NCBI RefSeq assembly: GCF_020166345.1
Contig: NZ_JAIUJS010000003.1
Span: 521,270 to 585,269, forward strand
Source: Winogradskyella vincentii
GTDB taxonomy: Bacteria; Bacteroidota; Bacteroidia; Flavobacteriales; Flavobacteriaceae
Length of the DNA: 64,000 nucleotides
Reading direction: 5' to 3'
The position numbers and the translations under genes are program-made. Below the pieces are notes generated by a model. It did no database searches and was not told the origin of the DNA. It saw only the letters and a program-made list of their open reading frames with translations. Of the stretch, positions 27,337 to 36,203 are shown one piece after another. The stretch's first letter is position 1; each line of letters begins with the position of its first letter.

Positions 27337-27371
27337 AAAAAAGCATCAAATCTTAATTTGATTTGATGCTT
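27337..27371 (-). terminator. Rho-independent terminator of the AGCS-acs operon
   Basis: The 12-base arms AAGCATCAAATC (27341-27352) and GATTTGATGCTT (27360-27371) are perfectly complementary with a 7-base loop. A run of T on the reverse strand follows. It lies 30 bases past the acs stop. Confidence 0.88.
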
Positions 27372-27400
27372 AACTCATAGGATTTTATTATTAGACACAA

Positions 27401-29308
27401 CTAAACAACATTGTCCATAATATCTTGAACGACTTCAGGATTCAACAATGTACTTGTATCACCTAAATTACTCGTGTCATTTGACGCTATTTTTCTTAAT
27501 ATTCTTCTCATAATTTTTCCAGATCTTGTTTTAGGCAAGCCAGCAGTAAACTGAATTTTATCAAGCTTTGCAATAGGGCCAATACGATCGGTTATCAATT
27601 GGTTTATTTCTTTTCGAACATTTTCATGAGAACGGCCTTCTCCTGCATCCTTCAAAGTAATGTAACCATATAGCGCATTACCCTTTACGTCATGAGGGAA
27701 TCCGACAATTGCAGATTCGGCAACAGCATTATGCTCATTGATGGCATCTTCGATTGGTGCAGTTCCTAAATTATGACCGGAAACAATAATTACATCATCA
27801 ACTCTACCTGTTATCCTATAGTAACCCACCTCATCTCGTAAGGCACCATCTCCAGTAAAATACATGTTTTCAAAAGCAGAAAAATAGGTGTCTTTATAAC
27901 GTTGGTGATTTGCCCAAATAGTCCTTGCCATAGATGGCCATGGAAATTTTATACATAATCTACCGTCTACTTGATTGCCTTTTATTTCTTGTCCATTTTC
28001 ATCCATAAGAGCCGGCTGAATACCAATAAACGGCAATGTTGCATATGTTGGTTTTGTAGGAGTAGAAAAAGGAATAGGTGTTATCATAATTCCTCCTGTT
28101 TCGGTTTGCCACCAAGTATCTACTATCGGACTCTTCTTCTTTCCTACATTGTCATTATACCAATGCCATGCTTCTTCATTTATCGGCTCACCTACCGAAC
28201 CAAGTACTTTTAAAGATGATAAATCATATTTATCAACTAATTCTGTACCATGCTTCGCTAATGCTCTAATAGCCGTTGGTGCCGTATAGAACTGATTAAT
28301 TTTATGTTTTTGTACTATTTCCCAAAAGCGTCCAAAATCAGGATAGCTAGGCACACCTTCAAACATTACTGTGGTTGCACCATTAGCTAGTGGACCATAA
28401 ACTATATAACTATGTCCTGTAATCCAACCTATATCAGCGGTACACCAATACACATCTCCCTCTCTATATTGAAATACATTTTTAAATGTATATGCCGCAT
28501 ACACCATGTAGCCAGCAGTTGTGTGCATCATACCTTTTGGCATACCAGTAGAACCTGATGTGTAAAGAATAAATAATGGGTCTTCCGCATCCATTTCAAC
28601 AGCAGAATATTCCTGATAAGCATTGTCTAATAGTTTTTGCAACCAATAGTCCCTACCCTCTTTCATATGTATATCAGAATCTATACGTTTTGCTACGAGA
28701 ACAGTTTTAACTTCTGGGCAATCTTCTAAAGCCTCATCTACAATACCTTTTAAATCAATAGTTTTATCACCGCGATAAGAACCATCTGAAGTGATAACCA
28801 TTTTAGCATCACAATCATTAATTCGAGTTGATAGTGCTGTTGAAGAAAAACCAGCAAAGACCACTGAATGTATAGCGCCAATTCTAGCACAAGCCAGTAC
28901 TGAAACAGCAAGTTCTGGTATCATTGGTAAGTAGATACAAACACGATCACCCTTTCTTATGCCCTTATCATGAAGCACATTAGCAAATTTGCAAACGCGT
29001 TGATGCAGATCTTTATATGTGATGTGCTCCGCAGGTTCAATTGGGTCGTTAGGCTCAAACAATATAGCTGTTTTATCACCTCTTGTATGCAAATGTCTAT
29101 CTATACAATTTTCGGTAATATTAAGCTTTGCGCCTTCAAACCATTTTATTTCTGGTTTACTAAAATCCCAGCTGAGGACGTTTTCCCATTTTTTACGCCA
29201 AACAAAATGTTCTTCAGCAATTTCTTCCCAGAATCCCTCGGGATTTCTAACTGATTTTCTATAAACCTGAAAATACTCTTCAAAATTTTTAATGTGATAG
29301 TTACTCAT
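27401..29308 (-). CDS. acs: Acetate--CoA ligase (acetyl-CoA synthetase)
   Basis: A 635-residue adenylate-forming enzyme that makes acetyl-CoA from acetate, ATP and CoA. Seen are the AMP-binding loop LYTSGSTGMPKGMMH, WWQTETGGIMITP, the hinge region TGDGALRDEVGYYRITGRVDD, and the C-terminal lysine K598 in PKTRSGKIMRR. That lysine is the residue acetylated in known Acs enzymes. Length is standard. It lies 9 bases downstream of the AGCS symporter and in the same region as aceB-aceA. Together they give acetate activation and net carbon gain. Confidence 0.96.
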   Translation of the reverse strand: MSNYHIKNFEEYFQVYRKSVRNPEGFWEEIAEEHFVWRKKWENVLSWDFSKPEIKWFEGAKLNITENCIDRHLHTRGDKTAILFEPNDPIEPAEHITYKDLHQRVCKFANVLHDKGIRKGDRVCIYLPMIPELAVSVLACARIGAIHSVVFAGFSSTALSTRINDCDAKMVITSDGSYRGDKTIDLKGIVDEALEDCPEVKTVLVAKRIDSDIHMKEGRDYWLQKLLDNAYQEYSAVEMDAEDPLFILYTSGSTGMPKGMMHTTAGYMVYAAYTFKNVFQYREGDVYWCTADIGWITGHSYIVYGPLANGATTVMFEGVPSYPDFGRFWEIVQKHKINQFYTAPTAIRALAKHGTELVDKYDLSSLKVLGSVGEPINEEAWHWYNDNVGKKKSPIVDTWWQTETGGIMITPIPFSTPTKPTYATLPFIGIQPALMDENGQEIKGNQVDGRLCIKFPWPSMARTIWANHQRYKDTYFSAFENMYFTGDGALRDEVGYYRITGRVDDVIIVSGHNLGTAPIEDAINEHNAVAESAIVGFPHDVKGNALYGYITLKDAGEGRSHENVRKEINQLITDRIGPIAKLDKIQFTAGLPKTRSGKIMRRILRKIASNDTSNLGDTSTLLNPEVVQDIMDNVV

Positions 29309-29317
29309 TGGGTTTGT

Positions 29318-30691
29318 TTAATTTGATTTCAATTTAATAAAATATTTCTTTGATTCTATAACCACCTTAGGTGCGAGAATAATTGTTGTAAGCATTGTAG
29401 GTATAGCCATTAGGGCAAAAACACCATCAATAAGGTTAATCATCGCCTCAAATTCTGTAGTTGCAGCGAGTACTATGCTTGCTATATATAGATAATTGTA
29501 ATAATGCTTTTTGTCTACTCCTATCAAGAAAGACAAGCATTTGGTGCCATAATACGCATAAGAAAACAAGGATGACACACTAAAAAAGAAAACGCAGAGC
29601 ATCAAAAGGTATTGGCCATATGGCATTGCATTCTGAAATGCTGCAGCTGTAAGGCTTACACCATTACTACCTGTGGTTTCCCAAACACCTGTTACTAAAA
29701 TCGCTAAAGCTGTTAAGGTACAAACCACCAAGGTATCTATTGCTGGGCCAAGCATCGCTACCAAACCTTCCCTAACCGGTTCATCGGTTTTTGCAGCACC
29801 ATGTGCTAAAGGTGCAGTACCTAAACCGGCTTCGTTAGAAAATGCGCCTCGTTTTATACCATGTAATATCAATGCACCTAGAACACCACCAAGAAACGAC
29901 TCATCTTTTGGATAATAATCTGCATTAAAAGCATCCGTGACTATTAGTGCCAAATATTTAGGAACTTCCGTGTAATGTATTGCAAGAATTATCATCACCA
30001 AAATGAAGTATAGGACCACCATAGAAGGTACCAAGCGAGATGCCATAGTACTAATGCGTTTAAGACCACCAAGTATTACCATACTCGTAAAAAGCACTAA
30101 TATCAGAGCAATGACTAGATTAGACTGAAAGGATACCTCTACGTCGTTTGGTATCAATATTATATCGTTTATTGCTTGCTTTAATTGGTTAACGTTGACT
30201 ACTGGTAAAGCACCCAACATACCAAAGAAACTAAACATCACCGCAAGAGGTTTCCAATGCTTACCTAAGCCTTCCATAATAAAGTACATTGGCCCACCTT
30301 GTACCACACCAGCACTATCCTTACCTCTATATAAAATGGCGAGCGTAGATGTAAAAAATTTGGTAGACATTCCAACAATGGCACTTACCCACATCCAAAA
30401 CATAGCACCAGGTCCACCAACGGAAATGGCCAAGGCCACACCTGCAATATTTCCCATACCAATGGTTGAGGACAGTGCTGTTGTTAAGGCCTGAAAATGC
30501 GATATATGCCCAGGATCATTTGGGTCATCATACTTACCACGTAAAACACTAATGGCATGTCCTAAATACCGAAATGGTAAAAACTTAGAGCGAATAAGCA
30601 GATATAAACCACCTCCAATAAGAAGTATGAGCAATGGTAAACCCCAAGCCAAGGATGAAAAATGCTCTAAAAGATAATTGAGTGTCTTCAC
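29318..30691 (-). CDS. Alanine/glycine:cation symporter (AGCS family)
   Basis: A 457-residue inner-membrane protein with about 10-11 hydrophobic segments. The AGCS signature GIKRGAFSNEAGLGTAPLAHGAA and the N-terminal FQALTTALSSTIGMGNIAGVALAI are present. The family imports alanine or glycine with Na+ or H+. It is the first gene of the operon with acs, the two being 9 bases apart. Joining an amino-acid importer to acetyl-CoA synthetase is not the usual acs partner (an SSS-family acetate permease, actP), so the real substrate deserves attention. Confidence 0.93.
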   Translation of the reverse strand: MKTLNYLLEHFSSLAWGLPLLILLIGGGLYLLIRSKFLPFRYLGHAISVLRGKYDDPNDPGHISHFQALTTALSSTIGMGNIAGVALAISVGGPGAMFWMWVSAIVGMSTKFFTSTLAILYRGKDSAGVVQGGPMYFIMEGLGKHWKPLAVMFSFFGMLGALPVVNVNQLKQAINDIILIPNDVEVSFQSNLVIALILVLFTSMVILGGLKRISTMASRLVPSMVVLYFILVMIILAIHYTEVPKYLALIVTDAFNADYYPKDESFLGGVLGALILHGIKRGAFSNEAGLGTAPLAHGAAKTDEPVREGLVAMLGPAIDTLVVCTLTALAILVTGVWETTGSNGVSLTAAAFQNAMPYGQYLLMLCVFFFSVSSLFSYAYYGTKCLSFLIGVDKKHYYNYLYIASIVLAATTEFEAMINLIDGVFALMAIPTMLTTIILAPKVVIESKKYFIKLKSN

Positions 30692-30718
30692 TGCCGTTAA
30701 AAATAAGGAATCTAAAGG

Positions 30719-30775
30719 ACTGTTTATAATTTCTTACAATAGCATAGCTAATCTATTGAATTCCAATTTTCAAAC
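30719..30775 (+). repeat. Leader element copy A, upstream of the AraC-TPR gene
   Basis: This 57-base segment matches 33743-33799 without gaps; by hand I count about 49 identical bases. It begins 145 bases before the start codon of the downstream gene, and copy B begins 143 bases before its gene. Weaker similarity continues toward both start codons, so the whole leader appears duplicated. Confidence 0.8.
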
Positions 30776-30863
30776 TTAAAACATCGTTTATCATCTGATA
30801 AAAACTTATTAAGTTTTATTTGTTTAACTTGTATTGCCTCTCTTAAAGAAATTCGATATGTAA

Positions 30864-32840
30864 ATGGGTACTGACCAAGAATTACACAAAAGAATTCAAG
30901 AAAAACAATCAAGGGAAACTCTGGTCGACAAACTGACCAAAGTAATTGAGTCCAACCTTAACAACGATCAATTCGGGGTCGATGCACTTGCACGAGCATC
31001 CGGAATGAGCCGATCTAGTCTTCATAGAAAACTGCAAAAGCTCTTAGGAGTGTCTACAAGCCAATTTATTCGGGAATATCGATTAAAAAGGGCCTTGGAG
31101 ATTATGACAAATGAAGGAACTACAGCCTCTGAAACCGCTTATCGAGTAGGGTTTGGTAGCCCAACCTATTTCAATACATGTTTCCATAAGTACTTTGGCA
31201 TTACTCCTGGCGAAGTCAAATCAAAAAACAGCGATGAAATTATAAAACTTATCCATGGAGGGAATACTAAACCTGTAAAAGTTAAAACTAAAAAAAGATT
31301 GATTTGGCTAATATTATTAGTACCTGTATTTGCTTGGGCAATCTTTAGTTTTCTAGGTCCAGACACCAAGGACAAACAAGAATTGGGAAAAAGGGGCACA
31401 AGCATTGACGAAAAAACCATAGCTGTACTACCCATAAAAAACTGGACAGGAAATCCCGATTTAGAATATATCTCTGATGGTATGACAGATGCTGTAATCT
31501 CTAGACTTACAAAAATCGATGCTATTGAAAAAGTGGCGCCCTTTGCTTCAGTCTTGCAATACAAGGATAGTGAAAAAACAATTGAGTTAATCGCCCAAGA
31601 ATTAGGTGTTACAAACCTTTTGCAAGGAAATCTTCAAATTTCAGGCAATCAAATTAAAATCAACTTACAATTAATTCACGGGAATTCTAATGTTCATCTT
31701 TGGTCTGAAGAATATACAAAAGAATGGAAAAGTGATGAAATCTTTAAGATTCAAGCCGAAGTGGTCGAGTCCATAGCCAAAAATATGAGCGCAAGTATTT
31801 CTGAAAACGAATTAGCAGCTATCCAAAAAATACCCACTAAAAGTAAATTGGCCTATTCCTTTTTCCTTCAGGCCGAGTTTCAACGTAACAAAGCCAATGA
31901 ATCAACCTACAAGAATGCTATTGACCTTTATAAAAAATCCATTGCCTTAGATTCCAATTTTGTGGAAGCCTATACTAGCCAGGCAAGAGTATGGAGTTTT
32001 GGAGGATTGGTTTGGGGAATTTTTGACGAACGTACTGCATGGAAGAATACCAAGGGTCTATTAGAAAAAGCACTCAAAATTGATCCAGGTAATAAAGAGG
32101 TGGAAGAAGAACTGTATTCTGGCTATTTCTATTATGACTGGAATTTTGAATTGGTAGAACCGTATTATCAGACTATATTCAAAGATGCATATTATGATGA
32201 TACACCCTCTTTAATTGCAGATTATGCTATCAAAACAGGAAGATACACCCAAGCGGCAGAGGGAATGGATCAACTTCTCTTGATAGATCCCTCTTTTGGA
32301 GTTCTTTTCTGTTTTAAGGCCGAAACGTTAATGTTCCTCAATAAACCCAACGAAGCACTAAAATTGTTGGAAAGCACTAATAGTTTGTACGACGACAACC
32401 TTTGGTATTTGCGTGAATCTGCAAAGAACTACTATTACCTCGGAGAATTTGAAAAGTCAAAACATCAACTAGATAAAATTTTAACCAAATTTCCTGATTA
32501 CCCACCAATCTTAATGTGGATGAACGCCGTTTATGCCAAAATGGATGACGATGAAAAAAATACTGCCATGTACTTGACACAACTGCATAAGGCATACCAT
32601 TCAGGTTCATCAGGTAGTCCTGCCTGGTTTCTGGCCATGTACCATTGCCATTTAAAAGATTACGAAGAAGCCTTTGTTTGGTTACAAAGGTCCTATGAAC
32701 GGCACGAGGTGGAACTTACATGGCTTCGCGAAGAACCACTTTTGGCTCCTGTAAGAAACGATCTACGATACAAAGAACTTTATAAAAACATAGGTTTCTC
32801 AAGTATTGGCTTGCCCATAAAGTCGACTTCCGAATTTTGA
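30864..32840 (+). CDS. Membrane-anchored AraC-type regulator with TolB-like and TPR domains
   Basis: A 658-residue protein. An AraC DNA-binding domain (about 22-118) has ALARASGMSRSSLHRKLQKL and AYRVGFGSPTYFNTCFHKYF. One transmembrane helix (144-165) follows. An exported TolB/FlgO-like domain (about 183-300) contains IAVLPIKNWTGNPDLEYIS. TPR repeats run to the C-terminus. The DNA-binding part faces the cytoplasm and the TPRs face the periplasm, a one-component transmembrane sensor layout. The signal is unknown. It is divergent from the AGCS gene, and its leader is duplicated before the DUF6090 gene, a plausible target. Confidence 0.88.
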   Translation: MGTDQELHKRIQEKQSRETLVDKLTKVIESNLNNDQFGVDALARASGMSRSSLHRKLQKLLGVSTSQFIREYRLKRALEIMTNEGTTASETAYRVGFGSPTYFNTCFHKYFGITPGEVKSKNSDEIIKLIHGGNTKPVKVKTKKRLIWLILLVPVFAWAIFSFLGPDTKDKQELGKRGTSIDEKTIAVLPIKNWTGNPDLEYISDGMTDAVISRLTKIDAIEKVAPFASVLQYKDSEKTIELIAQELGVTNLLQGNLQISGNQIKINLQLIHGNSNVHLWSEEYTKEWKSDEIFKIQAEVVESIAKNMSASISENELAAIQKIPTKSKLAYSFFLQAEFQRNKANESTYKNAIDLYKKSIALDSNFVEAYTSQARVWSFGGLVWGIFDERTAWKNTKGLLEKALKIDPGNKEVEEELYSGYFYYDWNFELVEPYYQTIFKDAYYDDTPSLIADYAIKTGRYTQAAEGMDQLLLIDPSFGVLFCFKAETLMFLNKPNEALKLLESTNSLYDDNLWYLRESAKNYYYLGEFEKSKHQLDKILTKFPDYPPILMWMNAVYAKMDDDEKNTAMYLTQLHKAYHSGSSGSPAWFLAMYHCHLKDYEEAFVWLQRSYERHEVELTWLREEPLLAPVRNDLRYKELYKNIGFSSIGLPIKSTSEF

Positions 32841-33032
32841 TTGGAACAAACTAACCTATCAACATCATTTAAAGGTTCTGCACCATAATTTCAATCTTCG
32901 CACAAAATTTAAAATCAACGCAACATGCCTGTTAGGCAGTGTTTTACTCTTCTTTTCATCTTTGTTTCAATCAAATACTGATGCAAGAAAATCTTGAATT
33001 AAAATCAATTATAAACACTTAAATCAATTATT

Positions 33033-33536
33033 ATGAAATCAAAATTAAAGTTGGCATGTATTATTTTATTAGGCTTTTTAACGAGCAGCTGTAACGCACA
33101 AATGGAGAAAGCTAAAGTAGATTTGATCAATGAGGAATTCCCAGAAGCAAAACAGGAAGTAATGGAAACTTTTGGAGCAATAGCTCAGAGTATTAAGGAT
33201 AAAGATTTAGATAAGCTAATTTCTTTTCATGCGTATAGCAATAAGTTTACAGAATTTAAAAATGGCGAGCCAAGAAACGGGAGCGAAGCAAATGAAGCTC
33301 ATGAACGTGGTGTTTTTGGATCTGTGAGCGAAGTCGTTAAATTTGATGCTAATGATTTAAAGATCGCTGTTTATGGTAATGTAGCCAATTTAACATTTCA
33401 CTCAGATTTTCATCTCAAATTCGGTGAAGACCTAGTTGTAGTAAATGATCAAATTACTTTGCTATTCGTTAAAACATCCGATGGGTGGAAAATGGTTCAC
33501 GAGCATCATTCTCCTTTAAAAAAAGAGGAAAATTAA
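33033..33536 (+). CDS. NTF2/SnoaL-like exported protein
   Basis: A 167-residue protein with an N-terminal signal (LLGFLTSSCNAQ). It could be a lipoprotein at Cys20 or cleaved after NAQ. The rest fits the cone-shaped NTF2-like fold (DUF4440/SnoaL type): an N-terminal helix pair (KQEVMETFGAIAQSIKDKDL), then strands ending FVKTSDGWKMVHEHHSPL. The ending GWKxVHxHxS is common in this family. No catalytic assignment is possible. It has its own leader and a strong terminator, so it is monocistronic between the AraC-TPR and DUF6090 genes. Confidence 0.82.
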   Translation: MKSKLKLACIILLGFLTSSCNAQMEKAKVDLINEEFPEAKQEVMETFGAIAQSIKDKDLDKLISFHAYSNKFTEFKNGEPRNGSEANEAHERGVFGSVSEVVKFDANDLKIAVYGNVANLTFHSDFHLKFGEDLVVVNDQITLLFVKTSDGWKMVHEHHSPLKKEEN

Positions 33537-33571
33537 AACTATCCTACAATAATCATTAGAGATTATTAAAC

Positions 33572-33604
33572 AAGCGCAAATCAATTTAACTTGCGCTTTT
33601 TTTT
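33572..33604 (+). terminator. Rho-independent terminator after the NTF2-like gene
   Basis: AAGCGCAA (33572-33579) pairs with TTGCGCTT (33591-33598), followed by a run of T to 33604. Confidence 0.88.
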
Positions 33605-33614
33605 ATGCTTTTAT

Positions 33615-33728
33615 TCATTTCTCAAAATAAGCATACCCAAATCCATAACGGCTAATTCTTTTTTTTTGAGCGATTAAGAAATAAAGTCCATGACCAATAA
33701 GAGGCATAAACAACAGTAAATGACAGAC
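33615..33728 (-). pseudogene. Possible C-terminal remnant of a small membrane protein
   Basis: The reverse strand reads 37 codons, bounded upstream by a TGA. The reading includes LLLFMPLIGHGLYFLIAQ and ends RYGFGYAYFEK-stop. A hydrophobic segment followed by a basic and aromatic tail looks like the end of a real membrane protein rather than random sequence. No start or partner domain is present. It lies in the 350-base gap between the NTF2-like and DUF6090 genes. I do not recognise the parent family. It could also be a 30-residue small protein starting at the internal Met (33707). Confidence 0.3.
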
Positions 33729-33742
33729 TCATAATATAACAA

Positions 33743-33799
33743 ACTGTTGATAATTTCTTACAACAGAATGGCTAATCTATTGATTTTCAATTTTGAATC
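33743..33799 (+). repeat. Leader element copy B, upstream of the DUF6090 gene
   Basis: Ungapped match to copy A at 30719-30775, about 49 of 57 bases by hand count. It starts 143 bases before the ATG at 33886. The central GCTAATCTATTGA block is identical in both. Confidence 0.8.
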
Positions 33800-33885
33800 C
33801 TCTAAATTCGCTTATCAAACAATAAAATCAATTACAACTGAATTTATCTAACTGTTAGCCTCCATTAAGACACAAAGAAAAATCA

Positions 33886-34950
33886 ATGATAAAATTCTTT
33901 AGAAAAATAAGACAGCAATTGCTCAAAGAAAATAGCGTTGGTAAGTATTTCCTCTACGCCATTGGCGAAATTGTTCTTGTTGTAATAGGGATTTTGATTG
34001 CGGTTCAGTTGAATAATAGAAACCAGGATCGGGTTCAGCAAAAAGAGATAGAAACCATCCTGATCAAGATACAAAAAGAGATTGTCTCAGATTTACATTA
34101 CAGTAATGGTAGGCTTAGAAATTTTGTAGAGAGAGATTCCTTAAAAAATCGAATCCTCAAGCGCCAGATTACCTACGACGAATTAAAGACCGGTAAAACT
34201 AACCTATTTCACTTCAGCAATCGTTATTTCCTTTTTAGTATGAAAATAGCAGGCTATGAACAGTTAATGGAGCATCTTGATGACATGCCTGAAAAATATG
34301 ACGATCTTTTACGACGACTTGATAGACATTACCGGTCTGGAACAATACAGAGAACCAGAGCTAAATTAGACATTTACGAAGTTGTTCAGAATTATAATAA
34401 TTATTTGGCAGAACATGAATCCTGGTATGGGCAAGACCGGTATCATAACACAATTAGTGACGCTCAAATCAATTTTTATTTGAATGATCCTTATTTTTTA
34501 AACCATATCACCAGATTAAATCAAGCAATCAATACATCAATGCGTGAACTGGTACGTTGGCGTATTGTGGCTATCAGGATTTTTCACGAGATCAATGAAC
34601 TCTTAGGCGAAAACCGTCAAACGGTACCAGATATTGCAAGAACTACAAGCCTCAACTCGGCATCAGAAAGCTCCAAATATGTAGGAACCTATGTCCTTTC
34701 CAAAGGACCAAAAAACACCGATTTAGGTAGCAGGTTGGAAGTGACCTCCAATAAAAATGATCTATTTATCCAATACCGTGATGAGCGCGAACCCATTCAG
34801 TTAAGGATCATGCATGAAACTAAGCCTTGGTTTGTCCTAAATAGGTTTGCATCTACTGTTTTTCGATTTGAACATAGTGGACCAAACACCATTTCTGTGG
34901 TTCTTGGTAACCATGATCAGACCTCTTGGGTAAAAATGGATGACAACTAA
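33886..34950 (+). CDS. DUF6090-type membrane protein, unknown function
   Basis: A 354-residue protein starting MIKFFRKIRQQLLKENSVGK, then YAIGEIVLVVIGILIAVQLNN. This basic N-terminus plus a single transmembrane helix (about 24-42) is the hallmark of DUF6090 proteins, common in Flavobacteriia. The rest is predicted exported, helical and charged. A C-terminal beta-type segment (about 265-354: SKYVGTYVLSKGPKN...) resembles the lipocalin-like tails seen in some periplasmic proteins. No catalytic motif is evident. Its leader is a duplicate of the one before the AraC-TPR regulator gene, which suggests shared control. Confidence 0.8.
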   Translation: MIKFFRKIRQQLLKENSVGKYFLYAIGEIVLVVIGILIAVQLNNRNQDRVQQKEIETILIKIQKEIVSDLHYSNGRLRNFVERDSLKNRILKRQITYDELKTGKTNLFHFSNRYFLFSMKIAGYEQLMEHLDDMPEKYDDLLRRLDRHYRSGTIQRTRAKLDIYEVVQNYNNYLAEHESWYGQDRYHNTISDAQINFYLNDPYFLNHITRLNQAINTSMRELVRWRIVAIRIFHEINELLGENRQTVPDIARTTSLNSASESSKYVGTYVLSKGPKNTDLGSRLEVTSNKNDLFIQYRDEREPIQLRIMHETKPWFVLNRFASTVFRFEHSGPNTISVVLGNHDQTSWVKMDDN

Positions 34951-35084
34951 AATATTGAAACTAATAAACGAATAACGACAGGATAATAAATTCTATGAAG
35001 TTCATGCCTCCCTTTTGGTCGCCACGCCACATACACAAAAACGATAAGCGCTTCTCCCAATAACTCCATTAATTCTCTAAATAC

Positions 35085-35092
35085 TACATTTG
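35085..35092 (+). promoter_or_regulatory. -7 promoter box for the membrane acyltransferase gene
   Basis: TACATTTG is an exact TAnnTTTG match 19 bases before the TTG start at 35112. Confidence 0.45.
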
Positions 35093-35111
35093 TATCTATA
35101 CTAACTAATCT

Positions 35112-36203
35112 TTGAGAACCAATAGGCTATATTTTATTGATGCAGTGCGTGCATTTGCCATCTTAATGATGCTGCAAGGGCACTTTATTGATACCCTGTT
35201 AGACGTTAACTTTAGAGATGAGAACAATACTGCGTTTCAAATTTGGACCTACTTTAGAGGGATAACCGCACCCACCTTCTTTACCATTTCTGGGCTTATA
35301 TTCACCTATCTGCTTATCAGAGCAAAACAAAAAGGCACTGCAAAACAGCGCATGCGTAAAGGATTGATAAGAGGATTGATGCTCATAGGTATCGGTTATC
35401 TTTTGCGCGTACCAATTTTTGAGTGGCTGGTCGGTGAGTTTAACAGCTACTTTTTGGTTGTTGATGTGTTACAATGCATAGGTTTATCGCTAATTGGTGT
35501 TGTCCTCTTCTATAAACTAACACTTAAAAACACCTTGGTTTTTTCGGTTTTAATGTTACAGATTGGGATATTAATTTTCACTACAGAGCCTTTATATCGC
35601 GACTTAGTTCTGACAAATGTACCTGAGTTTTTGGCAAACTATATGACCAAATCACACGGTTCTGTTTTTACCATTTTACCATGGTTTGGATACATGGCCT
35701 TTGGTGCTTTTATTGCTACCTTGTTCTATGGTTATGTTGACAGACCAAAGTTTAAACCAAGTATTATAGCTGGTTTTATTATCGTTGGCTTATTTTTAAT
35801 TAACACCTCATCTTATGCGTTGATGAAACTCTATTACTGGAGTGATTTCATTTTGCTAAAAGAGGTGGCCTATTTTAATTATCTATACACCAGGTTAGGA
35901 AATGTGCTTATTCTATTCGCAATTTTTTATTTGTTTGAATCTATTGTAAAACAACCCTTAATATTAAAAATTGGTCAGAAGACCCTATCTATTTACGTGA
36001 TTCACTTTATTATTATCTGGGGAAGTTTTACGGGTTATGGTTTACATCAGATCATAGGCAAAACCTTAGTGCCTTGGCAAGCTATTTTGGGAGCCTTAAT
36101 ATTCTTAACCGTAGTTTGCTTTATATCCTTCCATTATGCCAAGACCAATGCCTTTGTATATTCTAAAATCAGAATATTAATAGATAAGATAAAGCGTATT
36201 TAA
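35112..36203 (+). CDS. HGSNAT/DUF1624-like membrane acyltransferase
   Basis: A 363-residue polytopic protein with about ten transmembrane helices. It begins RLYFIDAVRAFAILMMLQGH, the conserved first-helix motif of the heparan-alpha-glucosaminide N-acetyltransferase-like and acyltransferase-3 groups. These move acyl groups across or onto membrane substrates. The start must be TTG at 35112: an in-frame TAA lies two codons upstream, and the next Met is inside the first helix. Its 3' end overlaps the convergent LysR gene by 4 bases. The acceptor is unknown. Confidence 0.85.
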   Translation: MRTNRLYFIDAVRAFAILMMLQGHFIDTLLDVNFRDENNTAFQIWTYFRGITAPTFFTISGLIFTYLLIRAKQKGTAKQRMRKGLIRGLMLIGIGYLLRVPIFEWLVGEFNSYFLVVDVLQCIGLSLIGVVLFYKLTLKNTLVFSVLMLQIGILIFTTEPLYRDLVLTNVPEFLANYMTKSHGSVFTILPWFGYMAFGAFIATLFYGYVDRPKFKPSIIAGFIIVGLFLINTSSYALMKLYYWSDFILLKEVAYFNYLYTRLGNVLILFAIFYLFESIVKQPLILKIGQKTLSIYVIHFIIIWGSFTGYGLHQIIGKTLVPWQAILGALIFLTVVCFISFHYAKTNAFVYSKIRILIDKIKRI

